Assembly: GCF_009646115.1 (NCBI RefSeq) | Contig: NZ_CP045720.1 | Location: 2,294,001-2,358,000, forward strand | Direction of reading: 5' to 3' | DNA length: 64,000 nucleotides | DNA from: Pantoea eucalypti | GTDB lineage: Bacteria > Pseudomonadota > Gammaproteobacteria > Enterobacterales > Enterobacteriaceae | In this document: positions 50,748-59,255 of the stretch, piece after piece | Layout: each line of letters opens with the position of its first letter | Position numbering within the stretch: the stretch's first letter is position 1 | Position numbers and translations under genes: made by a program | The notes under the pieces: model-generated | Told to the model about the DNA's origin: nothing | Database searches by the model: none | The model's input: only the letters and a program-made list of their open reading frames with translations

Positions 50748-53700
50748 TGCGCGCCTGCCTTCTGCTGTTGTGCATACTGTTACCGACTGCGGGTGCCGAG
50801 CCGGTAAAGCTCAGTTACACCCCTGCTGCCCTGCAGGATGTTAAGTCACCGGTACTTTCCGACGCGCAGTGGCGCTGGCTGGGACAAAAACGCGAGATGA
50901 CGCTGGCGTTATATGGTCCAGCCCGTCCCCCTGTAGTGAGAACAGATCCGTCACGACGCCTGACCGGTTACCTGCCGGACTTTGCCTGGAGCGCGGCCCG
51001 TAGTATGGGGCTGACACTGAAGGTGGAGCATTACGACCGCGCAGAAGAGGCTTTCGCTGCGCTTGACGCGGGACGGGCGGATGCGGTGTTCACTCCTGCC
51101 GGCGATGCTATCCCAAAACACTATAATGCGGGTGATCTCGTCACCGTAGCTGAAGCCCTTCCCGTAGAGGTAACGCGTCGCGGAGCTGCAAACATTAAAA
51201 AGCCGGCCCGGGTACAGTCTGAACTCAGTCCCGGGCGGCAGCTTGCTCTGCTCGACGAGGGAGCCATAGCATCAGTCATACTGCCGGCTGGCGAGGCGTG
51301 GTATCTGACCGGACGAAACTTCGTTAACTCCCTGGAAGTCAGCCGCCTTTCGGATGCTCCCATGTCCCCTTACCGGCTTATCACAGACGGGCGCGAGCCA
51401 TTATTCAGCGACGCATTGCGCACAGCGATAGAAAATCTGCGCGCCAGTCAGGTCGGCGAGATACTTGCGTCACGCTGGGATCAGAACGATCTGACACGCT
51501 TTGTTGCCGCACCACTTAGCCTGACCCGTGAGGAGAAGGCATGGCTGAGCCAGCACCCTGAGGTGCCTGTAGCCGGCTCAGCCTTCAACGCACCGTTCTT
51601 CGTCACTGGTTCTGGCAGTGCACCTGCCGGCATCGGCCCGGAGCTGCTCGCCCTTGTGAGCCTCCGCACGGGCATCCGGTTCCGCTACATAGATATCGGT
51701 GACAGCAGGGACCTGCCCGACGCGCTGGTACGTGGCGAAGTACTGATGACGTCGCCCCTGATATGGAGTCAGGAGCGCAGCCAAAGCCTGCTGTTGAGCG
51801 CCCCGTTTATGTCCACGCCAATGGTGATGGTGACACGCAGTGATTTTGATGGCTCTATGCGGCGCGCCGACCTGGTGCCCGGGCAGGATGCCTCGGCCTG
51901 GTTCACCTCAACGTGGCCGCTTGCCACGGTAACCTGGACCGGGAATCCAGGGCTTGCCATGCAGCGAGTGGCCGACGGTGACACCGACGCCACCCTGACT
52001 ACGCTCACGGGAGCCCGCTATCTGACTCAGGGCCTCTACCGGGACCGACTTTCCCTTCGCGAGAGCCTGCCACTGGAGGATGCAGCCGTAGTGTTTGGTG
52101 TGCGCCGGGCCGATCCGGAGTTACTGTCAATACTGAATAAAACCCTGGCAATCATCCCGCCAGACATCGTCACCGCCATTCTCGCTCACTGGCAGTCCAC
52201 GCCGGCTGCACGTTTTGATACGTGGAAAATTTATCGTACTGAGTTTTATACTGGCGCGGCGGGTGCGCTGGCGCTAATCCTTGTCACCGCCGCCTGGGCC
52301 GCATCGCTGCGCAGGCAGGTGCGGCGAACCCGGCAGGCTAAGTCTCTGCTACGTCAGGAAGTCGCATTTCGCGACCGGCTGATTAACGGGCCGCCCCGTC
52401 CCGTCTACGTAACCGGCCGAGACGGAGATATTATCCACACTAACGCGGCGTTCAGACGCTACTTCACCGGTAGTGCGGCCGGTCGTCTCAGCCTCCCGCT
52501 CTGGGACAGCCGCCATCCTTTGTACAGGGTGTGGGCGGAGTGTATGCAAACACCGCCCTCAGGAGATATACCGCTTGAGGCCGAGTTCGAACTTGACGCC
52601 GGGAATGGGTCTGGCCAGACAATCCGGCACTGGATGACGAGCTTTCAGGAAGGTGATGGAGAAACCGGTGGATATATCGGGGGCTGGCAGGATGTCACGG
52701 CTTACCTGAATATGCAGACCGCACTTCAGGAGGCCCGGGCCGAGGCCGAACTTTCGAGCAGAACCAAGAGCCGTTTTCTTGCGACCATGAGTCATGAAAT
52801 CCGTACACCGCTCAGTGCCGTTATCGGCCTGCTTGAACTGCAGGTGCAGGAGCAACGTGCTGATACGGAGCTCATTCGTGTGGCTCATGAGTCTTCGTTG
52901 AGTCTGCTGGCGCTGATAGGTGACGTGCTTGATATCGCGCGTATCGAGTCCGGAAAGATGAGCCTTCAGCCCCGCTGGACGCCGGTCGGGACGATCGCCA
53001 GGCCTGTCATACAGGCATTTACCAGCCTGGCACGGCAGAAAGGTGTCGCGCTTTCCCTGGAGATGCCTGATGACGCTGACATCTTTGCCGACGATCATCG
53101 TCTGCGGCAGGTGCTGGCAAACATCACAGGAAACGCGGTGAAATTTACACAAGCGGGACATATACGTGTGCTCGTTACACTGATGACAGAAAGGCTGAGT
53201 ATCGCCGTGGAAGATACCGGCCCAGGCATAGCTAAAGGCGACCAGGCAAGGCTCTTTGCACCTTTTGAACAGGCACAGGATACGGCTCCGGGCGGCAGCG
53301 GACTGGGTCTTGCCATCAGCCGCGAGATTGTCACACTGATGGGGGGTACACTCACCCTTGAGAGTATGCCAGGGCGCGGCAGTACTTTCACGCTGGACGT
53401 GCCGGTACAGACCCGCCCCCACACGGCTGAACCTGAAGAAATATCCGAACTGCCACGCGGGCGGCCTCGCCGGGTGCTGCTGGTAGACGACCACCCGGCT
53501 AACAGGCTGCTCATATCCAGGCAGCTCGCACTCCTTGGTCATCAGGCGCTGATCGCTGATGACGGGCGCGCCGGTATACAGGCCTGGCGCGAGTCACACC
53601 CTGATATCATACTGACCGACTGCAGCATGCCGGAAATGGACGGTCCGGAAATGGCACGTCTCATCCGGCAGGAGGATCCGGACGTTATCATCATCGGCAT

Positions 53701-54187
53701 CACGGCTGACGCACAGGAGTCCGCCCGCGAACGCTGTCTGGCCGCAGGCATGAACGACTGTCTGTTCAGACCCGTAGAACTTTCACGGCTGGCTCAGGCC
53801 ATCAGTGCGTATGAGCCGCCCGGCTCAGGGCCGGATGACGATCTGAGCGGGTGGATTGACCGCGCTGCGCTCGATGCCTTTATTCCGGACAGCCCTCAGG
53901 AGGCGGACCTTTTTATCCGCACCGCCATCAGTGAGACCCGAAGCGACCTGCAGAGCGCCAGACAGGCCGTTATGGAAAACGATTTACCTGGCGCCTGCCG
54001 GATTTTTCATCGTATTGCCGGTACGCTGCGGGTGACCGGCATCCGCCGTCTGGACGAACAGTGCGCGAAGCTGGAGGAGCTCGCTGAAATGGGGGAAGAG
54101 CCTGATGTCATCCTTCATCACGTCCTGAAGGCAGCAAATATGCTTGAAGCCTTCGCCCTTGCTTTTAACGCCAAATCTCCTCGCTGA
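50747..54187 (+). CDS. EvgS/BvgS-type hybrid sensor histidine kinase
   Basis: Inner-membrane phosphorelay kinase of 1146 residues. Order: signal peptide (1-17), two tandem periplasmic SBP_bac_3 (Venus flytrap) domains (about 45-490; NDLTRFVAAPLSLTREEKAW opens the second), one transmembrane helix (about 500-520), a PAS-like domain (about 545-660), HisKA with His683 (FLATMSHEIRTPLSAVIG), HATPase with DTGPGIAKGD and GGSGLGLAI, receiver with Asp958 (LTDCSMPEMDG) and a C-terminal Hpt with His1088 (IFHRIAGTLRV). This is the complete His-Asp-His relay ending at the response regulator's Asp53. The ligand is unknown. Confidence 0.94.
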   Translation: MRACLLLLCILLPTAGAEPVKLSYTPAALQDVKSPVLSDAQWRWLGQKREMTLALYGPARPPVVRTDPSRRLTGYLPDFAWSAARSMGLTLKVEHYDRAEEAFAALDAGRADAVFTPAGDAIPKHYNAGDLVTVAEALPVEVTRRGAANIKKPARVQSELSPGRQLALLDEGAIASVILPAGEAWYLTGRNFVNSLEVSRLSDAPMSPYRLITDGREPLFSDALRTAIENLRASQVGEILASRWDQNDLTRFVAAPLSLTREEKAWLSQHPEVPVAGSAFNAPFFVTGSGSAPAGIGPELLALVSLRTGIRFRYIDIGDSRDLPDALVRGEVLMTSPLIWSQERSQSLLLSAPFMSTPMVMVTRSDFDGSMRRADLVPGQDASAWFTSTWPLATVTWTGNPGLAMQRVADGDTDATLTTLTGARYLTQGLYRDRLSLRESLPLEDAAVVFGVRRADPELLSILNKTLAIIPPDIVTAILAHWQSTPAARFDTWKIYRTEFYTGAAGALALILVTAAWAASLRRQVRRTRQAKSLLRQEVAFRDRLINGPPRPVYVTGRDGDIIHTNAAFRRYFTGSAAGRLSLPLWDSRHPLYRVWAECMQTPPSGDIPLEAEFELDAGNGSGQTIRHWMTSFQEGDGETGGYIGGWQDVTAYLNMQTALQEARAEAELSSRTKSRFLATMSHEIRTPLSAVIGLLELQVQEQRADTELIRVAHESSLSLLALIGDVLDIARIESGKMSLQPRWTPVGTIARPVIQAFTSLARQKGVALSLEMPDDADIFADDHRLRQVLANITGNAVKFTQAGHIRVLVTLMTERLSIAVEDTGPGIAKGDQARLFAPFEQAQDTAPGGSGLGLAISREIVTLMGGTLTLESMPGRGSTFTLDVPVQTRPHTAEPEEISELPRGRPRRVLLVDDHPANRLLISRQLALLGHQALIADDGRAGIQAWRESHPDIILTDCSMPEMDGPEMARLIRQEDPDVIIIGITADAQESARERCLAAGMNDCLFRPVELSRLAQAISAYEPPGSGPDDDLSGWIDRAALDAFIPDSPQEADLFIRTAISETRSDLQSARQAVMENDLPGACRIFHRIAGTLRVTGIRRLDEQCAKLEELAEMGEEPDVILHHVLKAANMLEAFALAFNAKSPR

Positions 54188-54283
54188 AACCAGGACAATA
54201 CCTACAGCCATACATGACACTATCTGATTCATCCACGCTGCTGGCTGGGGTGTAATAACACTCAGAGAATGCGAGGAGATATT

Positions 54284-54898
54284 ATGTTCACAGTAACCGT
54301 GATGGACAGCGACCAGTGGATAGCACAGGGCATCAACTGCTATTTCAGTGAAAAGCACATAAGGGTCCGGCTGGTTGAGCAGGAAGAATTTGATGTTGCA
54401 CTGCGCATTGCCGCAGGCTCAAATGTGGTAATCAGCGAACTCTGCGCTTTCGGCAGGGACGTGCAGGCCGTAACAGAGCTGCTGGTTTCATTGCGCCGCG
54501 TTTCCCCGAACACCCGGCTGATTATCCTGACGGATATGCGCGAAAAGGCAGTTATCAGCCATGTACTCAGCCGCCTTCCCGGTGTCTGCGTACTCTCTAA
54601 GCGTTCTGACATCCTGCAGCTTGCAGGCGAAGTGTTCGGCTATGCAGTCGGACCTCAGGTGCAGGAGGAAGCCCTGACGGTCAGAAACAACAAAGAGGCC
54701 CTGACAGCGCGGGAGTTCGGATTACTGCGCCTGCTCGCTACTCAGCGCAGCCTGACCGACATTGGCCATCGGCTTCAGCTGAGCGTTAAAACTATCAGCC
54801 AGCACCGTAAAAATATCATGCTCAAGCTTGGCTGCCGTACGTCGGTAGAGCTGTCTCCTCGTCTGAAAAGGATGGGATTTGGACGGCGTACCGCCTGA
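54284..54898 (+). CDS. LuxR-type regulator with a pseudo-receiver
   Basis: DNA-binding protein of 204 residues; start at 54284 has GAGGAG 6 bases ahead (a frame start at 54269 overlaps that site). The N-terminal domain is receiver-like: MFTVTVMDSDQWIAQGINCY keeps one acidic pair, but the phosphoacceptor position is Glu52 (VVISELCAFG). The conserved Lys area is also changed (CVLSKRSD). The helix-turn-helix is ALTAREFGLLRLLATQRSLT and LQLSVKTISQHRKNIMLKLG, like RcsA/RcsB and BvgA relatives. Probably unphosphorylated and acting as a partner or constitutive regulator. It follows the kinase after a 96-base gap. Confidence 0.88.
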   Translation: MFTVTVMDSDQWIAQGINCYFSEKHIRVRLVEQEEFDVALRIAAGSNVVISELCAFGRDVQAVTELLVSLRRVSPNTRLIILTDMREKAVISHVLSRLPGVCVLSKRSDILQLAGEVFGYAVGPQVQEEALTVRNNKEALTAREFGLLRLLATQRSLTDIGHRLQLSVKTISQHRKNIMLKLGCRTSVELSPRLKRMGFGRRTA

Positions 54899-54925
54899 TG
54901 AACCTTGCTGTGTTGGCAGACGGCT

Positions 54926-54977
54926 AAGGGGCATGCCGTTCTGCCGGGGGGTCTTTATCCGTGGCCCCTTTTTTTTA
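54926..54977 (+). terminator. Terminator after the regulator cluster
   Basis: AAGGGGC (54926-54932) pairs with GCCCCTT (54964-54970), and nine T follow. The loop is 31 bases long. An alternative upstream pairing of GGCAGACGGC with GCCGTTCTGCC also forms, so folding may vary. Confidence 0.65.
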
Positions 54978-55050
54978 TTCCCCGTGTACAGGATGCACAG
55001 CTAAAGCAGCCTGCGCACTCAAGATAATTAATCCTCCACCAGGGATATAT

Positions 55051-55097
55051 GGCCCCCCATTGCTGGTATTTGGCTCCCGGATGGGGGCCATTTTTTT
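55051..55097 (+). terminator. Second terminator-like hairpin
   Basis: GGCCCCCCAT pairs with ATGGGGGCC around a 20-base loop, then seven T after an A. Lies about 150 bases past the regulator stop; no gene lies just before it, so it may back up the terminator at 54926-54977. Confidence 0.55.
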
Positions 55098-55378
55098 ACC
55101 AAAATCTATGCTGGCCTGCGTAACCGAATTTCCGCCTAATTAAGCGGATAGTCCCCCTTTTCAATCCGGCTTCATTTATCTTTGGATAGCTTTGTAAATT
55201 AAGATCAGTACCTGATCATCCAGATAAAAACCGTCTGATGGCAGCTTTTAGTCGTACGTCCGCTTTTCGCTCATAACGGACATTAATCACCTATAGTCAC
55301 TGCGCATCTTTAGCCCCTCCCTGGTTGATATTAAACACAACTGCTCACCTGAACTAACCCGCACACTCTCCAGATCTG

Positions 55379-55812
55379 CTCCAGCAAAACGCCGCACCAT
55401 CGCCAACAGTGCAGGTAAGGCCTGCCTGAAGAGCAAAGTGTGCGAGCCAGGAAGGGCGAGCCCAATCCGCATGGATGCGGGATTCCTTTGCGATCAGGCA
55501 GGCTTTTCCTGCACGACGCACCGGCTCACCAAACCCTCCCAGCCTGCTCACCCGAAAAATCCCGCATACTCGCAGACCTGCTCCAGCAAAACCCCGCGCC
55601 ATCGCCAACAGTGCAGGTAAGGCCTGCCTGAAGAGCAAAGTGTGCGAGCCAGGGAAGGCGAGCCCAATCCGCAGGGATGCGGGATCCCTTTGCGATCAGG
55701 CAGGCCTTTCCTGCACGACGCACCGGCTCACCCGCTCATCAAACCCTCCCAGCCTGCTCACCCGAACAATCCGCAGGGATGCAGGATCCCTTTGCGATCA
55801 GGCAGGCCTTTC
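55379..55812 (+). repeat. Tandem copies B, C and D of the palindromic repeat
   Basis: Copies B (from 55379) and C (from 55581) repeat with a 202-base period; D (55767-55812) is a truncated third copy starting 102 bases after the matching part of C. Each full unit contains the inverted arms GGCCTGCCTGA and TCAGGCAGG[C] about 75 bases apart, and an inner hairpin TCCGCA/TGCGGA or variant. The phrase CACCGGCTCACC, then AAACCCTCCCAGCCTGCTCA also repeats. The minus frames that look like MRIGLALPGSHTLLFRQALP arise from the repeat and are not genes. Copy D overlaps the 3' end of cobA. Confidence 0.92.
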
Positions 55813-56637
55813 CTCCGCAACGCATCTCTCCCCAACTCCCCCACCCCGAACCTGCAAATCCGCCCGATAAAACCGCACCACCTCACCCACCACCAGCAGC
55901 GACGGCGACACCGGCTGATCCCGCGCGACCGTCTCCGCCAGCCCACCCAATGTGGTAATCAGCACCCGCTGATCCGGCCGGGTTCCCTTCTCAATAATCG
56001 CCACCGGCGTCTCCGCATCCCGTCCCTGCGCCTGCAACTGCGCACTGATCGACGCACTCCAGCTCAACCCCATATAAAACACCAGTGTCTGATTCTCTGC
56101 CGACAACGCAGCCGCATCCAGCTGCGGCTCGCCACTCCGCCCATGCCCGGTAATCAACCGCAACGACTGCGCACAATCCCGGTGCGTCAACGGAATGCCG
56201 CTGGCCGCCGCACAGCCCACCGCCGCGGTAATCCCTGGCACCACCTCACAGCGAATCCCGGCCTCCTGCAGGCTCACCATCTCCTCGCCACCCCGCCCAA
56301 AAATAAACGGGTCGCCTCCCTTCAGGCGGATCACATTGCGCCCGCTACGCGCCAGATCCACCAGCAACTGATTAATCTGCGCCTGCTTCAGCCCATGCTG
56401 CCCCGGCTGCTTACCCACATCAATGCATAACGCACTCTCCGGCACCTCTGCCATCACCGCTTCACTCACCAGCCGGTCATACACCACCACCTCAGCCCGC
56501 TGCAGTAAACGCAATGCTTTCACCGTCAGCAACTCCACATCACCAGGGCCTGCACCCACCAGCCATACTGCACCCTGCGGCTTTGTCACACCGGCCGGAG
56601 CCAGTAACTTATCCAGAGAATCAATTGCTCGCGTCAT
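55798..56637 (-). CDS. cobA: Uroporphyrinogen-III C-methyltransferase (SUMT)
   Basis: Makes precorrin-2 from uroporphyrinogen III with two S-adenosylmethionine, the first step to siroheme, the cofactor of the adjacent nitrite reductase. About 279 residues from the second of two ATG codons; TGGAGGA precedes both and the ATGA overlap with nasA suggests coupling. Signatures: VWLVGAGPGDVELLTVKAL (about 22-40), VVYDRLVSEAVM, RLKGGDPFIFGRGGEE (about 103-118) and VVPGITAAVGCAAASGIPLTHRD. Only the SUMT domain is present, without the CysG dehydrogenase part. The last few residues (EERPA) and the stop lie in repeat copy D, so the tail differs from the family end. Confidence 0.93.
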   Translation of the reverse strand: MTRAIDSLDKLLAPAGVTKPQGAVWLVGAGPGDVELLTVKALRLLQRAEVVVYDRLVSEAVMAEVPESALCIDVGKQPGQHGLKQAQINQLLVDLARSGRNVIRLKGGDPFIFGRGGEEMVSLQEAGIRCEVVPGITAAVGCAAASGIPLTHRDCAQSLRLITGHGRSGEPQLDAAALSAENQTLVFYMGLSWSASISAQLQAQGRDAETPVAIIEKGTRPDQRVLITTLGGLAETVARDQPVSPSLLVVGEVVRFYRADLQVRGGGVGERCVAEERPA

Positions 56638-59255
56638 CATTCCTCCACAACCACATCGGACAGCAATAACTGCTTCAGCTCCGGAATACAGGAGCCGCAC
56701 TGTGTGCCGCACTTTAGCTTCTCGCCTAACGCCTGAGTAGTGCGACACCCCTGCGCCATCGCCTGCAAAATCGTCTGCTCACCCACCGACATACAGCTAC
56801 AGATAATCCGTCCCGCTGCACGCCGCTGCATCGCCTGCCCCGCCAGCACGCTGTGCCGCCCGGCTGCATCCTGCGGCGCATCCGCAAACGCCGCCGCAAC
56901 AAACGCACTATCCAGCGACGGCAAGGCGCTACCGGCATAAAACGCCAGCTGCAATGCACCGTCGCGCCATGCCAGCAACCGGTAATCAGCGCCGCTGCCA
57001 GTGGCGACCTGCACGTCACAGCCTGACAGATCAATCTGCTCTGCCAGCCACGCCTGCGGCGATCCCGCACCCGCCACGGCATAGCGCTGCACTGCCGGAT
57101 AAGGCGCGCGCGACCAGTAACGTAATCCCGCGAGCGGCGCAATCTCACGCTGCCAGAACCAGCCCTGCCAGGTCACCGCCAGAGGACGAATCCGTACCGG
57201 CGTCTGCTTCAGCGCAGGCTGCCCTGAAAACGAACAGGCCTGGCCGGCGATCAGCATATCGACGTGACTCTGCTGACTGAACTGCCGGTTCCAGTGCATC
57301 GGCACAAACAACTCGCCGCGCCGCATCCCCGCATCAATACGCACCCGGGCGCTGATCCAGCCCTGCGCAGACTGCACCCGCGCCAGAACGCCCACCGTCA
57401 CGCCATACTGCGCGGCGTCAGCAGGATGCAGCGCCACAAAGGGCTCATCGCAATGCTGCATCAGACGCGGCACCAGCCCGGTACGCGTCATGGTATGCCA
57501 CTGATCGCGCACCCGACCGCTATTCATCAGCAGCGGGTAAGCAGAATCTCGCCGCGGCAGGAGAGGCGTGGCCGGGACAAGCAGACGGGCTTTACCGTCC
57601 GGATGGAAAAAGCGGCGATCGCCAAACAGTCGGGCGCAACCCTGCGGAAAATTACAGTTCACCGGCCACTGCACCGGACGCAGTGCATCCCATTCAGCCT
57701 GACTCAACTGCGCCAGCCCGCTGATATCAAACGCGCGCTGGCCATGATTTTCAAAGCCCGACAGCGCGGCATGCTCGCGGAAAATCTCCGACGGATGCTG
57801 CCAGTTGAAGCCCTCACCAAAGCCCAGCCGCTGCGCCACCTGCGCCAGCAGCCACCAGTCAGGCCGTGCATCACCTGGCGCGGCGGCAAAAGCGCGCTGA
57901 CGCGAAATACGCCGTTCTGAATTTGTCACCGTGCCGTTCTTCTCACCCCATCCCTGGGCCGGCAGCAGAATATCGGCAAAGGCGCTGGTATCGGTCTGCG
58001 CCATCACATCCGACACAATCACCAGCGGGCAGGCCGCCAGCGCCTGCGCTACGCGATTCCCCTCCGGCATCGACACCGCCGGATTGGTGCCCATAATCCA
58101 CACCGCTTTCACCTCGCCTGCCGCAATTGTCCTGAAAAGGTCCAGTGCGGTCAGCCCCGGCTCGCGGGCAATCGTCGGGCTGCGCCAGAAGCGCTGCACC
58201 CGATCGCATTCTGCTGCCGTAAAACTCATGTGCGCCGCCAGCTGATTTGCCAGGCCACCCACTTCACGTCCGCCCATCGCATTCGGCTGTCCGGTCAGCG
58301 AAAAAGGTCCGCAGCCCACGCGCCCTATTTTACCCGTCAGCAGATGCAGATTAAGAATCGCCTGGTTATTGTCGCTGCCGGTGACGGACTGATTAATCCC
58401 CATACACCACAGCGTAAGTACACGCTCATGCTGGCTGAACAGCTGGAAAAAATGCGCGACCTGCTGCTCCGTTAAATCACAGGTATCAGCCACCCGCACC
58501 ACATCCCACTGCGCAGCAGCGGCCAGCGTTTCATTCACGCCATTAAGGTGAGGCAACATGCTGCTATCAAGGCCATCGTGCTGAGCCAGCCAGTGCAGCA
58601 GACCGGAGAACAACGCCGAATCACTGCCGGGCCGGAGCGGCAGGTGGAGATCGGCCTGGTCACAACTTGCCGTGCGGCGCGGATCAATCACCACAATTTG
58701 CATTGCAGGTCGTTGCTGCTTTGCCTGCATCAGCCGCTGCCAGACCACAGGATGCGCCCAGGCAGCATTGGAGCCAACCAGCAACACCAGATCGGTCTGC
58801 TCCAGATCCTCATAGCAGCAGGGCACCGCATCGGCTCCCAGCGCCCGCTTATAGCCGACCACCGCCGATGCCATACAGAGCCGTGAATTGGTGTCGATGT
58901 TGGCGACACCGATGTAGCCTTTCATCAGCTTATTGGCGACGTAGTAATCCTCCGTCAGCAGCTGGCCAGAACCATAAAATGCCACTGCCTGCGGACCATA
59001 TTGATCGATCACCGCACGCAATCCCGCCGCCGCCGCATCCAGCGCCGCATCAAGGCTGACCGGCTGGCCGTTAACTTCGGCGGTCAGCAGACGTCCCTGC
59101 GACGTCAGCGTCTCACCCAGCGCCGCCCCCTTAACGCACAACCGGCCCGCATTGGCCGGATGCTGCGGGTCGCCAGTCACGGTTGCCTGATGAGGTCCCT
59201 GCGGCGTGACGCAGACGCCACAGCCGACGCCGCAATAGGGACAGGTGCTGTTCAT
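56637..59255 (-). CDS. nasA: Assimilatory nitrate reductase catalytic subunit NasA
   Basis: Cytoplasmic molybdopterin (bis-MGD) enzyme reducing nitrate to nitrite for nitrogen supply. The 872 residues show the N-terminal 4Fe-4S motif CPYCGVGCGV with a later Cys in RLCVKGAALG, the molybdopterin oxidoreductase body (TNSRLCMASAVVGYKRALGA; Mo-ligand Cys region), the dinucleotide-binding C-domain (YPLLMNSGRVRDQWHTMTRTG) and a C-terminal BFD-type 2Fe-2S domain (RIICSCMSVGEQTI with CGTQCGSC), as in Klebsiella NasA. Overlaps the upstream fusion gene by 4 bases and the downstream cobA by 4. Confidence 0.96.
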   Translation of the reverse strand: MNSTCPYCGVGCGVCVTPQGPHQATVTGDPQHPANAGRLCVKGAALGETLTSQGRLLTAEVNGQPVSLDAALDAAAAGLRAVIDQYGPQAVAFYGSGQLLTEDYYVANKLMKGYIGVANIDTNSRLCMASAVVGYKRALGADAVPCCYEDLEQTDLVLLVGSNAAWAHPVVWQRLMQAKQQRPAMQIVVIDPRRTASCDQADLHLPLRPGSDSALFSGLLHWLAQHDGLDSSMLPHLNGVNETLAAAAQWDVVRVADTCDLTEQQVAHFFQLFSQHERVLTLWCMGINQSVTGSDNNQAILNLHLLTGKIGRVGCGPFSLTGQPNAMGGREVGGLANQLAAHMSFTAAECDRVQRFWRSPTIAREPGLTALDLFRTIAAGEVKAVWIMGTNPAVSMPEGNRVAQALAACPLVIVSDVMAQTDTSAFADILLPAQGWGEKNGTVTNSERRISRQRAFAAAPGDARPDWWLLAQVAQRLGFGEGFNWQHPSEIFREHAALSGFENHGQRAFDISGLAQLSQAEWDALRPVQWPVNCNFPQGCARLFGDRRFFHPDGKARLLVPATPLLPRRDSAYPLLMNSGRVRDQWHTMTRTGLVPRLMQHCDEPFVALHPADAAQYGVTVGVLARVQSAQGWISARVRIDAGMRRGELFVPMHWNRQFSQQSHVDMLIAGQACSFSGQPALKQTPVRIRPLAVTWQGWFWQREIAPLAGLRYWSRAPYPAVQRYAVAGAGSPQAWLAEQIDLSGCDVQVATGSGADYRLLAWRDGALQLAFYAGSALPSLDSAFVAAAFADAPQDAAGRHSVLAGQAMQRRAAGRIICSCMSVGEQTILQAMAQGCRTTQALGEKLKCGTQCGSCIPELKQLLLSDVVVEE

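Larger units (their letters stand above)
54899..55797. other. Intergenic region between regulator cluster and cobA
   Basis: About 900 bases with no supported gene. Contents: two terminator-like hairpins (54926-55097), a stretch with TACGTCCGCTTTTCGCTC and AACGGACATT near 55255-55285 (possible remnant), then the tandem repeats. A 60-codon plus frame at 54961-55143 runs through the hairpins and is not called. Confidence 0.55.

Noticed and set aside
55354..55723. Minus-strand frames of the MRIGLALPGSHTLLF type and plus-strand frames within the repeats
   Set aside because: They exist only because the palindromic repeat is open in several frames and recur in each copy.
55379..55812. Possible CRISPR array
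   Set aside because: The period is 202 bases, with only two full copies and no short unique spacers; no cas genes are nearby.
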